DNA of 55,941 nt, from positions 424,180 through 480,120 of the forward strand of contig NC_018261.1 in assembly GCF_000227135.1 (NCBI RefSeq), in the 5' to 3' direction. This DNA comes from Leishmania donovani (taxonomy: Eukaryota > Euglenozoa > Kinetoplastea > Trypanosomatida > Trypanosomatidae). The position numbers and the translations under genes were made by a program. This document shows positions 9,880 to 21,300 of the stretch, in pieces (position 1 is the first letter of the stretch; every line of letters begins with the position of its first letter). Under the pieces are notes generated by a model, which did not search any database, was not told the origin of the DNA, and was given only the letters and a program-made list of their open reading frames with translations.

Positions 9880-12800
9880 ATACACATCAAGCAAAGGAGA
9901 AAGACGAACCAACGCAGACGATGAGAAGAGCGAAGAGAGGATCAACGATAAAGTATGCGTAGTTTCGTGTGACTGTGTGACTGTAGTGGAGCTTGAAAGG
10001 ATGAGAACCACAGTGTGTGTGTGCGCGCTTGTACAGAAGGAAGAAGGAAAAAGGAACAGCAGCCAAGAACAGAGGTACTACTGAATGGCCACACCGAAAA
10101 TGTCAGATGCCTAGCGCCTTTTTTGTTCTTTCTGTTGTCTCTGTCTTCCTGATGTTCTCCCCTCGCGTCTTTCTCTTGTCTATGCCGCCGCCCCGCCTCG
10201 CCCCTTTTCTCTATTCTCTTCAGTCAGCAATATCCTCGCGCTTCTCTCACCTTTACCCTTTTACTTGTTTGTTTTTCGTCATTCTTCTGCATGCCTCTCC
10301 ACGGCTGCGCTTGCCTCCCTATTCCTTCCTTTCTTCGCGCTGTTTCGGTGTTTACTTCTATTGTGCATCGTGGGCGTGTTCTCCGTGTTGGCTCCGCTCC
10401 CTCGCTATCCTCCTCCCTTTTGGTCGTCGAACGAGGAATCCTTATATAAATCCTTGCCTGCCGCCTGCTGAGCGTGCGAAGACCTTTTCGGACCTCATTG
10501 CCGGGCCAAGAAGTACACGAAAAAAGAAACAAGAAGGGGTGAGGGAGGGGCAAAATTGCTGACAGGCGATCATCACCGCAGCAGCTGAGACGAGCGTGAA
10601 TGTGGTTTTGCCTGTGAATTCGGAGATGATTCTTTTCGTGCCTGTCTCTATTTCTATTTTCTTTTCCATCTTTCTTTCCTCGAATGGGCCGGTGATGCGC
10701 GCGCCCCCAGTGAGAGAACCAGCGGATGCCTTCCAGTTTTTGCGTGTTTTTGTTGCCTCCTTTCTCATTTCGTTCTTCGCGCGCGCGTAAGCGTGATTGT
10801 GAGTTTTTCTTTGCCTTTGCATCTGTGATACGCTCTTGCTTCATGGGTTACTCCCGTTTTTTTTTTCGTTCTCTTCTGTCGTTCTCTCTCGAGGTCTCTG
10901 ACGCTTCATTGCACACCTGTCCACCGCCCTCTTCTCCCTCCCCTCTCCACATCGGCCGTGTTCGAGGTTGCGCCTTGTTTCTTATGCTTTTTTTTTTTTG
11001 AAGCCGGTGCTCTTCCTTATATTCTGTGGGTTTCTTCCTGTTGTGTTCCCTCTGTTTTCCGGCTTGATCCATTCCCTTGTGACTCCTCCTTTGCTTCCCC
11101 CCTCTCTCTTGCTGTGTTGGCGGCTACTCGTGTCACGGCGAAACAAGTCAAGGGCATGCTTCACAAGTATCGATAACAGCAACAGCGGATAAAAAGGGAA
11201 AAGGGGCATTTCTCTGCGAAAAAGGCAACAACAAAGAAATAAAGTTGGAGTAGTCGACTATGCATGCCTGGTTATAAGCGCACCTATCTGCACCCCTCCC
11301 TGCGCCACTGCCTCTCTCCCCTTCCCTTCGAACACACGCACACCCACACCCACACCAGGCGCGGGCTCAAGGCGACCAAAATCCTCGACGCGCGATAGAG
11401 AGGGATAGAGAGGAGTGATGCGGCACGTCCACGAGCGCGAGCGAAAAGCGGCATCAGAGACTATGGGCGAAGAAAAAAAAGACTGGGGAAGACAACGATC
11501 AAAGCCTCTCTTCCCTTTTTTTGGTCTATTTTTGGAAAGCAGCATGGGGGAGCGAAAAAAAGGGAAAACGAGCAACGATGCCCAATTTCTAAAAAAAATA
11601 CTCGGCTCTTCCCTCTTCTAACGGCTCTTAAACGAAACGTGCGTTCACCCGCACGCGCACAGGGACAGGCAGACACAAAGGCGCACAAATGAATGAGGTG
11701 TACATCATGATGCATGGAAGTGTCGTTCGTTGTGACCGTACGTTGCGAAGGAAACTGTGCTGTCGCGTGCCGGCACTAACCGTGGTGTTTTGCAGGCTCG
11801 TGAGTTTTAGATGCATGTGCAAAGCATGTGTGAACGGCATAGTATAATCGAATCCCACTCCCTAAACCTCCACCAAATACCAAAACAAAATGGTAGGCAC
11901 GAGGGACAGAGAGCTGCCAGTATCGGAGTTTTGCAACTCTAGTGGCTTGTGCCCCTCTCTTCTTCCTTCGCGCCTCTCCTTTGTTCCGCACCCGCGAATC
12001 CCAACACTGAGGAGCGAGTGGCCAGCTCATGCATCCATGTTGCTCAGCTTCCGCCACCTCAAGCTGGCTACTTATCTAGCCTCTCATGCCGATACACAAC
12101 CAAGCACTCGCTTCACTCTTTTATTTACTGTGCCCTCTCTCCGCTCCGCTCCTCCGATGACCTAAATTTCCCTGGTTGTCAAAACTCAACCATAAAATGT
12201 AACACTTCTACCTGTATACACGTCTTTTTATTTTCACATCGTTTTCGTTTCTGCCCCGAACGCGTTTCGGCGTCGTGGGAACATGCACACACACACGCAC
12301 ACACATGCATACACGCCTATACACACGCACACAAAGCACTCTTGAACAGATTTCTCGGTGTTCCACTTTCTATTCGCCACGTCGAACACGACTGCCAAAC
12401 ATACTGTGTGCCTCAGCTTCGCTCTCTCTTTGACTTTTTCTTATTGCCTTCCTCCTTTTTTTTTGCCTCTTCTTTTCCTTGTTTCGCCGCTTCGTTTCGC
12501 ACACATCCCCCTTTTTTTGTGTGTGTGCAGCTCCCACAAGTCCCTCTCTCCTCCCACTCCTCCGAGCCTTCCTCATCTCCCCTCTCGTTGCCTCCTGTTA
12601 TCTTTTTTTCGTTTTTTTTTTGTTTCTTTCTCATCACGGTCTAAAATAGAAATTGAAGGTGCTATTAAGCACATTGTATCCACATCCTTGACTTGTGTCT
12701 GTGTGTGCGTGAGTGTTTTTCTCTTTCCTTCTTTGTCGTCGTTCTCTTTCTCTCTCCGAATGTTTTTGTTCTCTTTCTGCATTCTTTCTCATCTTCGCTG

Positions 12801-13139
12801 TTGGTAGCTGACGCGCCGACTCACACCGTGCCTACACTCCTACGGTTATACGCTCACAGACACAGGCATTGCCCACTTGCTCCATTCTCCTCCAAACTCT
12901 TCCCCTCACTGCAACAAAAAAAAGAAAAAAAACAGAAAGGCTAAAAAAATACACGCACACACACACGCGATCAGGAGCGCATTCCTCCTCTTTTTTTTAT
13001 TAGGGATCTGGACATTGTGGTGGCCCCTCTTTTTTTCTCGTATAGTTTCCGTTTTCGCGCATCTTTTGCTCTCTCTTTCCGTCCACGTTCTTCTTCGTCC
13101 CTTTTACCCCGGCCTCTCCTGCCCCCCCTCACGCACACA

Positions 13140-13211
13140 CTCGCTTACACCGCCTTCCGCTCTCTCTTAGTTTCGTCTTTCTGTTCTTCCGTCTGCATTC
13201 TCTGTGAGCAG
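13140..13211 (+). promoter_or_regulatory. Candidate spliced-leader acceptor for amastin 3
   Basis: A long C/T-rich tract contains AG at 13169-13170 and is followed by AGCAG at 13207-13211. Use of the latter would give a 5' UTR of about 133 bases ahead of the ATG at 13345. Confidence 0.45.
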
Positions 13212-13344
13212 CTACTCATCCCCGCATATACAACGGCGGAAACGAAAGAAGCAGCACGGGCACATCAGCGTACAACTACACGCACTTTACACCCCCAAAC
13301 AGAGGACGATCCCTCCTCCCCTTCCTGCTCCAACAACAACAAAA

Positions 13345-13926
13345 ATGGGCTGCATTTCCGGGATAATATTCGGCATCCTCCAGTTTGTGGCGCTACTCTT
13401 CATCGCTGTTGGCACCCCGCTGGCGATGTACATGCCACTGAACGACAATGCTCTCCACATCCACAACGGCTACTGCATTTCGCTGTGGGGGATTCGCGAT
13501 AGATGCTTGATATTGCTGTACTCGGTTAGTCCTAACGACGTCTGGGCTGAGTGCAACGGCCGCGTGGGTCGCTTCAAAACGGCGCAGGTGTGCGCCATTG
13601 CGGGTGCCGTCATCCTCGCTGCTTCGATGCTGGGAAGCTTTCTGGATGCGTGCTGCTGCTACTGCATCAAGTACGTGTGTGTTTTGCTGAACTTACTGGC
13701 CGCGGCTCTGCTTGCAGTCAGCTGGGGCTGCATGCTGGATTGCTATGTGCATAATCAAGGTAGCCATATTGTCGGTAACGTGGACGTGTGCACGCAAATG
13801 CGCAACTTCACCGGCGTTGATAACGCACACCCCGAGGGAATGCAGCTAGGCGCTGGTTTTGCTCTTCTCATTGCCGCCTTCGTTATCAGCTTCGTGAACA
13901 TCTTTGTCATGTTTATTCCGTGCTGA
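13345..13926 (+). CDS. Amastin surface glycoprotein (delta-type), amastin 3
   Basis: A 193-residue amastin with membrane segments at about 7-28, 81-103, 110-132 and 168-191. The signature is at residues 44-54 (Cys-Ile-Ser-Leu-Trp-Gly...Cys). It has Arg at position 10, where an acidic residue, Asn or Thr is usual. A cluster of Cys residues (DACCCYC, about 101-107) lies at the cytosolic end of the second membrane segment. Amastin 2 has a comparable CCCRC at 105-109, possible palmitoylation sites by inference. The start at 13345 sits in an A-rich context (CAACAACAAAAATG) and directly precedes the first membrane segment. The frame is open further upstream to 13204 but only from a GTG, and includes a Lys/Arg/His-rich stretch that would be 5' UTR. 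Like amastin 2, it ends in Pro-Cys. Confidence 0.93.
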   Translation: MGCISGIIFGILQFVALLFIAVGTPLAMYMPLNDNALHIHNGYCISLWGIRDRCLILLYSVSPNDVWAECNGRVGRFKTAQVCAIAGAVILAASMLGSFLDACCCYCIKYVCVLLNLLAAALLAVSWGCMLDCYVHNQGSHIVGNVDVCTQMRNFTGVDNAHPEGMQLGAGFALLIAAFVISFVNIFVMFIPC

Positions 13927-14207
13927 AGTCGGGCTTGCAAGGACCCACCCCCTCTGCAGAAGCACAGAAGCGCAGGATACTGCACGTTGCCCCCACCCCC
14001 TCCCGAAGAAACAAAAATAAAAACAACGAAAAGAAAAAAAAATAGTGAGTGATGGGTCGGCTGAGACACCAGAGAGAAGCGTTCGCCATGCGATGAAAGA
14101 GGGAGCGGTGAACACAAGCGCCAAGTGGAAAAGCAGGCGCACTGCACGCACAAGTGCTTTTCAAGCCGCGAAAAACAAAAAGAAACAGCAAAGCCCACGC
14201 ATAAACC

Positions 14208-14226
14208 GCGGGGGCGGGGGGTGGGG
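14208..14226 (+). other. Short G-rich run downstream of amastin 3
   Basis: G5-C-G6-T-G4 about 280 bases after the amastin 3 stop, in the presumed 3' UTR. It has limited quadruplex potential (three long runs). It parallels the larger G block in the amastin 2 interval. Confidence 0.4.
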
Positions 14227-14621
14227 CTGCGGCACTAGCTAAACGCGCACTCGATGACGGCGACAAAGACTGCACTGAAATCTTGTCGCGCGCACCCCAA
14301 GAGGATTTTGCGGCTCCCCTCCTTTTTTTCTTTCAGCGCCTTGCGCTTGCCGGTGACTGTTTTGCGGCCATTCATTCTGGTGTCTGTGCTTCGGTGCCTC
14401 AATGGGCGCGCTTTTCGAAAGAGCCAGCAGCATGTTGGCCCAGCAATGGAACGCTTATGAACCCACTGCAGTGGGACGATCTCGCGGACCGGCAAGACAG
14501 ACAAGGACGACGGAGCAATGGGAAAGGGAAGGGTAAGAAGCGCAGAGTAAAAGAGATCTAAATGGAAGCATCTTTTTCTTTAATTTCGAGTTGCGCGCGA
14601 GCTTCAGAATCCTGGCGACCG

Positions 14622-14924
14622 GGGGAAGGGGAGGCACACCTCTCAGTGTGTGGTGGTGTCACAAGACTCAGCACCCCTCCCCCACTCTCTGTGTGCTTAG
14701 GGAAGCCAAGCAGCCCCTCACCCCCCCCCTGCGCCTGCTAATGCGGGGCCACCTCTGGTGGTGGCAGGGTCCAGAACCCACGACGTGGGGAGGTCAGAGC
14801 GATTCGCCGCTACTGATGTCGGGGGACCAGGCCTGGATGGCGTTGCGCCGAAGCGACCTGCGACGGTGAACACGCCTGCGCCAATCCATATGATGGGCGG
14901 AGTGCCAGCGTGACTCGAGCATAC
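14622..14924 (+). repeat. Dispersed repeat B, left part before gap
   Basis: About 303 bases, nearly identical to 15024-15328. One base differs near the right end (CTCGAGCATAC here, CTCGATCATAC at 15.3 kb). The version here agrees with the inverted copy at 53.5-54.2 kb. Because it abuts a 99-N gap, it is likely the same genomic copy as 15024 onward, represented by an unmerged contig end. Confidence 0.7.
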
Positions 14925-15023
14925 NNNNNNNNNNNNNNNNNNNNNNNNNNNNNNNNNNNNNNNNNNNNNNNNNNNNNNNNNNNNNNNNNNNNNNNNNNNN
15001 NNNNNNNNNNNNNNNNNNNNNNN
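14925..15023. other. Assembly gap (99 N)
   Basis: Run of 99 N inside dispersed repeat B. The 303 bases to its left restart on its right. Confidence 0.95.
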
Positions 15024-15650
15024 GGGGGAAGGGGAGGCACACCTCTCAGTGTGTGGTGGTGTCACAAGACTCAGCACCCCTCCCCCACTCTCTGTGTGCT
15101 TAGGGAAGCCAAGCAGCCCCTCACCCCCCCCCTGCGCCTGCTAATGCGGGGCCACCTCTGGTGGTGGCAGGGTCCAGAACCCACGACGTGGGGAGGTCAG
15201 AGCGATTCGCCGCTACTGATGTCGGGGGACCAGGCCTGGATGGCGTTGCGCCGAAGCGACCTGCGACGGTGAACACGCCTGCGCCAATCCATATGATGGG
15301 CGGAGTGCCAGCGTGACTCGATCATACTCCACCCCGACCCTCGCACTGCCGACTGGTGGTGGTGGTGGGTGGGGGGCCTGAGCCACCCGGAGAGAGACTC
15401 GCCAAGTAACGACTGGCACAGTAGGAGCGGCTGTGAGGCGACCTGCAGCACGGGGGGTCGGTAGAGCTTGAGGCCGAGGCGGTGCTCCGATGACTGAGTC
15501 GGCGCATTGCTGCAGCGCGTGTGTCTACGGCTGCCTTGCACCACGCGAGGTGGGGGCCTGTGGGGCCGGCCAGAGGGGTGGAGTGGTGCTTGGCTCCTGC
15601 TGTGTGGCCCAGAAGGGACACGCGTTGGGTGGAGGCGGAGGGGAGTCTTT
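15024..15650 (+). mobile_element. Dispersed repeat B, full copy (SIDER-like candidate)
   Basis: About 625 bases of GC-rich non-coding sequence, present in inverted orientation at 53536-54162. Flanking sequence differs completely outside the two copies, which defines the ends at a GGGGAAGGGGAGG-type edge on the left and near the GGGTGGAGGCGGAGGGG edge on the right. Length and location fit a SIDER-family retroposon, but I could not identify its signature or poly(A) end, so the family is inferred. Long frames on both strands are a by-product of its GC content. Confidence 0.6.
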
Positions 15651-15842
15651 TGCACTGAAAATATGTTGGTGTCCGCCTTGAGTGTGTTGTGCGCTTCTTT
15701 CGTCACGGCACAGTTGCCACGAATATGTTTTTCGTGGTCTTGCAGTGTCTGCGTCTTCTTTGTTTCTCCGACCCGTATCCAGCTGCTGTGCGTACCTCGG
15801 TCTCACTTTCACATCCGCCTCCGCGCTTTTTTTTCTTTCTTC

Positions 15843-15941
15843 NNNNNNNNNNNNNNNNNNNNNNNNNNNNNNNNNNNNNNNNNNNNNNNNNNNNNNNNNN
15901 NNNNNNNNNNNNNNNNNNNNNNNNNNNNNNNNNNNNNNNNN
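15843..15941. other. Assembly gap (99 N)
   Basis: Run of 99 N. The about 316 bases before it (15527-15842) recur at 15942-16266 on the right, so this is again a likely unmerged contig overlap. Confidence 0.95.
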
Positions 15942-16065
15942 CGTGTGTCTACGGCTGCCTTGCACCACGCGAGGTGGGGGCCTGTGGGGCCGGCCAGAGG
16001 GGTGGAGTGGTGCTTGGCTCCTGCTGTGTGGCCCAGAAGGGACACGCGTTGGGTGGAGGCGGAGG
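15942..16065 (+). repeat. Dispersed repeat B, right-end fragment after gap
   Basis: Repeats the last about 120 bases of repeat B and then the same unique flank as 15650-15842 before running on into new sequence at about 16267. Best explained as the same locus read from the adjoining contig. Confidence 0.6.
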
Positions 16066-17779
16066 GGAGTCTTTTGCACTGAAAATATGTTGGTGTCCGC
16101 CTTGAGTGTGTTGTGCGCTTCTTTCGTCACGGCACAGTTGCCACGAATATGTTTTTCGTGGTCTTGCAGTGTCTGCGTCTTCTTTGTTTCTCCGACCCGT
16201 ATCCAGCTGCTGTGCGTACCTCGGTCTCACTTTCACATCCGCCTCCGCGCTTTTTTTTCTTTCTTCGTCGAGTGTTTTGCCATGCCGCTTGTTGTGGGTA
16301 TTCTATATGCGTGTTTCTCTTGTACGAGTCTTCACGAATCTCCTTGCTGTTGCCCAACGCAGAGGGGCAAACCACACACACACACATATATATATGTGCA
16401 TACATCGATATCTTATGTCTATGTATACGCAGAAAAACATATGAAACGATTCGAAACGGACGTCGATTTTTTTTTTTTCGCGTGCTAGCCTGTTCTTTTT
16501 TTTTTTTCGGCCCTTGTCTACTCGGCGTGCTTTCTCACTATCTGCGATGACGCGTCAGACCTTCCACTAGCGGCTTCCGTTTGCCTGTCTTCTTTTTCCC
16601 CCTTTTTTCGTTGGTGTTTTCTATGTAAACGTGTCCGTTTGTCTCGTGACGCACAGCAGCCGCAACTACAGGAAAGAAACACGCAAGCAAAGACACAGGT
16701 GGAAGCGTTGGTCTTCGGCTAAGATCAGCTCTTTTTCCTTGTGCCTCCCCCTCCCTATCTTTTTTTTGCTTGTCTTCGCCTTTCTCTCTCTCGACCTGCA
16801 CGGCTATGCGTGTCTCTGTCCCTTATGTTCGTCGAAAGGGTTCCTAGAAGAGGAGAGAGGGAGAGACACAGAGCGTCTCTTAATGCTGGTGATATTTCTC
16901 TGGGCATGTGCACATGCGCAACGTATGCCCATGCGCTCGTTCTGTTGTTTTTATGCACTCCTCATCGAAAAGAGACGAGTCTTCGCCCCTTTCCCGCCCC
17001 CTAAAATCATGCAGATGCAAAGATGTGCTAGGACAACACAGAGAGATAGTGCAGCGTGCCCCCCACCCCACCCGGATGCTCATCTGTGATGCTAGGACAG
17101 CATGCCGTTTTTTTTATATTTTCGTTGCTTCTTGTACGCAAGCGACAGAGTAGGCACGAAGGAGAAGGCGCCTGCGGGTGTCTGTCTTTGTGCCCTCTCT
17201 TTTTTTTTTGGGGGGGGGGGCTTCAATCACTGAAAACAAACAAATTCGCGTCTGTGTGTGTCTCCCTTTCCCCTTCGCTTTTGGCTTGTGTTCGGTCTCT
17301 TGTTTCAGGCTCTTCCTTCTTCCTTTGTGCGTCCCTGTTGCCGGCGATTCTCCTCAGTGCTGCTTCTCTCGTGTTTCTCGACGCCCGCTTGTTTCGTGTC
17401 TCTTTTTGTTTGTTAACTTAAACTTCGTTTTTGGTGTGCCTTTCTTGTATTCCACTCCGCCCCCTTTTTCCCTCAACCCCTGTGCTTTTTTTTCTTTTCC
17501 AACTCGGGCTGGTGTGATTACCTCGCATCACCCTCCCTCTTTTTAGCTCGTTTTCGTGCTGTTTTCCTCCGCTTTCCCTACACATGCGGGCAAGCCATCC
17601 ATACACGCCCACCCTCTATGGCATCGACGGAAGATGAAGACAGCAAGCCCCCCACCCTCCACTCCCCGGACAACACTATCGTCCCGAAGCAAACCCCACA
17701 ATCCAAAAAAAAATGCGAATGCTGTGCTCACAGGTTGCCAAGCATATAGACCGTGATATATATCATCCGAACGAGGCAT

Positions 17780-18376
17780 GCGGAGGTCAGCAGAGTAGAA
17801 GTGATGGGCGAAAAAGGCGCACAGAGGCACACTGATCAGCCGCAAAGTGCATGCGTGCGAAGCGTGCGACATATCCTGCGTCCGACGCGGTGGGCTGATG
17901 AGGTGCAGATACCCGAAGCATGGCGAGAGCTCCCCTGAATGGCACCATCGAGTCGGCCAGAGTCGCGTGCGCGGAGCATTCACACCATATTACGGCATGC
18001 GGCGGCTTGAAGCGACCGAGGGAGGGGCATGGCGTGCAGGCGGAGGACAGGGTCTGAGAGGGCCCTGGGCTGCGGCTGGCCCACCTCCTCTCTGTGCTCA
18101 TGTGGTCCGCGCCTGCACCAGCCCCTGCGGCCAGCACGGCTGACGTCGCCGCCTCCGCCCTCGAGCAGGGCCCTGCACCGGGGTTCGTGTGACGTCGGTC
18201 GCGCTGCACGCGTGCGAGGGCGATACACGGAAGGACAAGGCGGGCTCGCTAGACGCATGGACCGACTCGACGGCGGCCGACTCGGCGTGGACGGCCCGGA
18301 TGTAGCCGTGGTGCGGCAGGGGTGTGTGGGCCGCGGCTGCGTGCGTACACGTGTCGACCCGGCCGTGGTGGAGTGA
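17780..18376 (+). mobile_element. SIDER-like element, 18-kb copy
   Basis: A GC-rich island of about 600 bases in T-rich spacer. Its right half, 18039-18376, is homologous to the cores at 2620-2975 and 3229-3600: near-identical over the first about 140 bases, then diverging. The left half has no copy elsewhere in the window. The edge at 17780 is set only by the composition change. Total length would suit a full SIDER (about 0.55 kb). It lies in the same orientation as the amastin 1 copies. Confidence 0.5.
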
Positions 18377-21300
18377 GACGTTGACTAAAGAAAAAGTAGA
18401 CCGCTTCAATCCTTTGCCTCTGCTGGGCTCTCTTGTTCACTGCATGACGCCTTCGCGCATTTTCTTTGGCAGACTTGCATGCGTGCGCTCGCCACAACGT
18501 GGGGAGGGCGCATAGCTTTCAATACGCTAATGTGCGCATCTTGTCTCGTTCTGCGACCGTCTCGCTCGACCCGCCCCCCTGTCGTACAAAATCATAAGCA
18601 GAAGAAGCGTAGGCAGACAGCTCAGCATGTGAGCGCGGGCGTGGGCTTGCTGGTATGTGGGGAGGAGGGATCGAAAAGAACGGAGTTGCGACCAGGACGG
18701 CAAAGGCAGGACAGTGGCTTGAAGAAAAGGGATAGAAATTCTCCGGCCTCGTTGCATTGCTGGTTTTTTATTTTTCCTTTTGCTTGCATGCGCGCGTGTG
18801 CGGATGTGTGGTGAGTGGATGTGGTTTCGTGCTCCCCTCACCTGCGATAATCAAGCGGGCTTCTCTTTTTCAGTGCCTTGTAATGTATATGTTTCCGTTT
18901 TTTCTTTGTGCCTTATTCGGAGAATAAGGGTCTCGTTTCTCTCCTTCGCTTGGCCACCTTTCAATGGGGGCTGTCGAGTCTTCGCTTTACTGGATTATTT
19001 CCTCCCAGTGTGTGTCTGCAGCGAGTGCTGGATTACGGGAAAGGAAGGGGGTGAAAAACGAACGAAGATATCGACGGACCATCTCCCCACCCCGCTCCCA
19101 GTAAAAGCCCTTCGACTTTTTGTTTTTCTGTTCTCTCTGTACTCTAGTTGACATTGTCGAGAGCAGCAGCTGCAACACTTTAGATCGGGTGTTGTTTCTT
19201 CTCATTTCTTTACCCACATGACCCTTTCACCGGCATTGTATCAGCATATCTCAGTGCACATACATGCGTGCAACCCACAGAGACACGCCGCCGCAAAAAA
19301 AAAAAAGGACAGACAGACTCGCCGACGCGCAGCAGTGGTTGAGAGGGCTGCACGACTTGTCTTAGACAGATGACGAAGGAAGAGAAGGAAACGGAGGCGG
19401 TAGAGGAGTGACAGAGACACGAGGAAGAGAGTGATAGCTATAAAACCCCCTCCCCCTCCTCCATGCACCCACGCACTACCGTCTCCTAATCCTCGTCTAC
19501 TTCAGACCTCCTCCTCTCTTCCTCATCTACCTTTTCTTTTTTTCTTCTGTGACGGACACCTATGCCCACATGACGTGCTCAACACAGTCAACAAAGAAGG
19601 GCGGGTTGGGTGGGTGGGCGGGAGGGAGGAATAGCACACGCTTGAACGGACACTTTCACACAAAGGAAGGATGGATATTGGGTACGCACATACACACACA
19701 CACAGTTGCATATATACATGCATGCACACACTCATATGCTTTTATGGAGTATACATGCGCGTATGCATGCGTGCGTGTGTGTGTGTGTGCCTCCTCTGGT
19801 CCCTCCCCTCCCGCCCCTGCCTTTTTTCTTGTCTCCTTTTTTGACATGCCTTCGCTTGGCCATTATGTAGACTGTCTTCTTCCTTTTATTCGCCTTTGCT
19901 CGCGTTCTCTTCCCCCTCTCGTATGCGTGTGCTTACTATCACTCTTCTGCCGAGTGTAGATGGTCGACGACTGCGGCGACCGCGAGGCGAACAACATACG
20001 GGCGAACCCGTAAGAAAGAACGAAATGAAGAAACAAGGGTGGTGGGGGGCACTAAAACTTCCTCTTTCCCTTCATAAGTGTTGCAGGATAACGTCGAACA
20101 CAAAAAGAAAAGAGGTGATGATAAGTCCAGACACACGCAAACACATGGATCGCAGTCCTGACACGCTCGCCATGTTGCCCTGCACCCTCTCTACCCCCCA
20201 ATTCCTTTGAAAAGCGAAGAAGCTGAGGTCTGGTTGGCAACGACGTGTTGCTCATCGACTCCCTTTGGCTTCTCCTTCCTTGCCTATGGGCACTTTATCG
20301 TCCCGTCCTAGTCTACAGCCTTTTGTTGTCCACTGTTACCCCAACCCGCTCTTCTTCATCTCTCTCCCTCTCCACACACACCTGCTTTCTTCTTTCCTAC
20401 CAACCATTGCCTCCGCGCTGCATGTCTATACGCACCGCCGCTCCCCCACCTCTCGGCCCCTTTTTGCTCGCTCGTCTTCTCGCGCCAGCTGCGCACAAGT
20501 TCCCTTAGCATCAACTGAAGCAGCCGAGAAACCGCCCCCCTCCCCTTCCCTTTCTGTCTGTCTGTCTCACACACCCACACACGAACATTACATCTTCACA
20601 AAGCCATTGGATCTAGCGACGATCGCGTTCGCCTTACCCCTTCTCGTCTTGCTGGTGCGTACTAGTGCTGCCATGTTTGCTGGCGCGTAGGTGATCATCT
20701 CGTTATCTTGTGCTGTTGCTGCTGCTTCTTGTTTGCGTTTTTTTTTTTGGCTTTTGATGCTCCCAGCTGCGTGCACATTCATGTGCCTTTTGTGCTGCAC
20801 AGTTGTTCGACCGTCAACCATCTTTGACTGCTTCCCTCTCTCTTTTTTTTTTTGCGCCTTCTTTCACTGGATCTTCGCCTTGGCAATCGCTACAGCGAAA
20901 GACCACCACCACAACAAAAAGCGTGCCACCTCTTCCGCAACACGTGGCGCTGCTCTTCTCCATCTCCTCTTTGGATCTCCAGCCTGACGCAGTCGCTTCA
21001 AAGGCGTGGGCACAGCCAAAAGCTTTCTTCATCGTGCCCCTCCGTCTCTCTCTCTTGTGCGCTTCCCTTGCCTTCTCCCTGCCGCACCCTTCCGTTTTCC
21101 AGCATTTTTCTGCATTCCATATTCTTTTCTTCCCCTCCTCCGTCATCTTACACCAACCACATATTTTTTGTTGTATTTCTTTTTGTCCCTCCCTCTCTCT
21201 CTGTGTGAGTGTGTGACAGGTTTACGGCTTTCTGAAGGTGTCTTGTTTGCACTGTAACACAAAAAAATCATACAGATCGTAGCCCAAGCCCTCCTCCTCC

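Larger units (their letters stand above)
6799..13344 (+). other. Intercoding region, amastin 2 to amastin 3
   Basis: About 6.5 kb with no recognisable gene. Composition is dominated by T/C-rich tracts, T homopolymers, CA repeats (9849-9874 and around 12290-12335), an AT repeat at 8129-8146 and a G-rich block at 8933-9019. Many frames of 60-265 codons are open on both strands, but they are built from Ser/Phe/Leu/Pro or Arg/Lys/Glu low-complexity sequence and lack family motifs. It probably contains the amastin 2 3' UTR and spacer. Amastin mRNAs commonly have long 3' UTRs. Confidence 0.55.

Noticed and set aside
13204..13344. 47-residue N-terminal extension of amastin 3
   Set aside because: It begins at GTG and reads through UTR-like, Lys/Arg/His-rich sequence next to a splice acceptor.
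15682..16488. 268-codon + strand frame through a gap and repeat B
   Set aside because: It depends on N positions and on repeat sequence. Composition is low-complexity Ser/Phe/Cys and has no domain.
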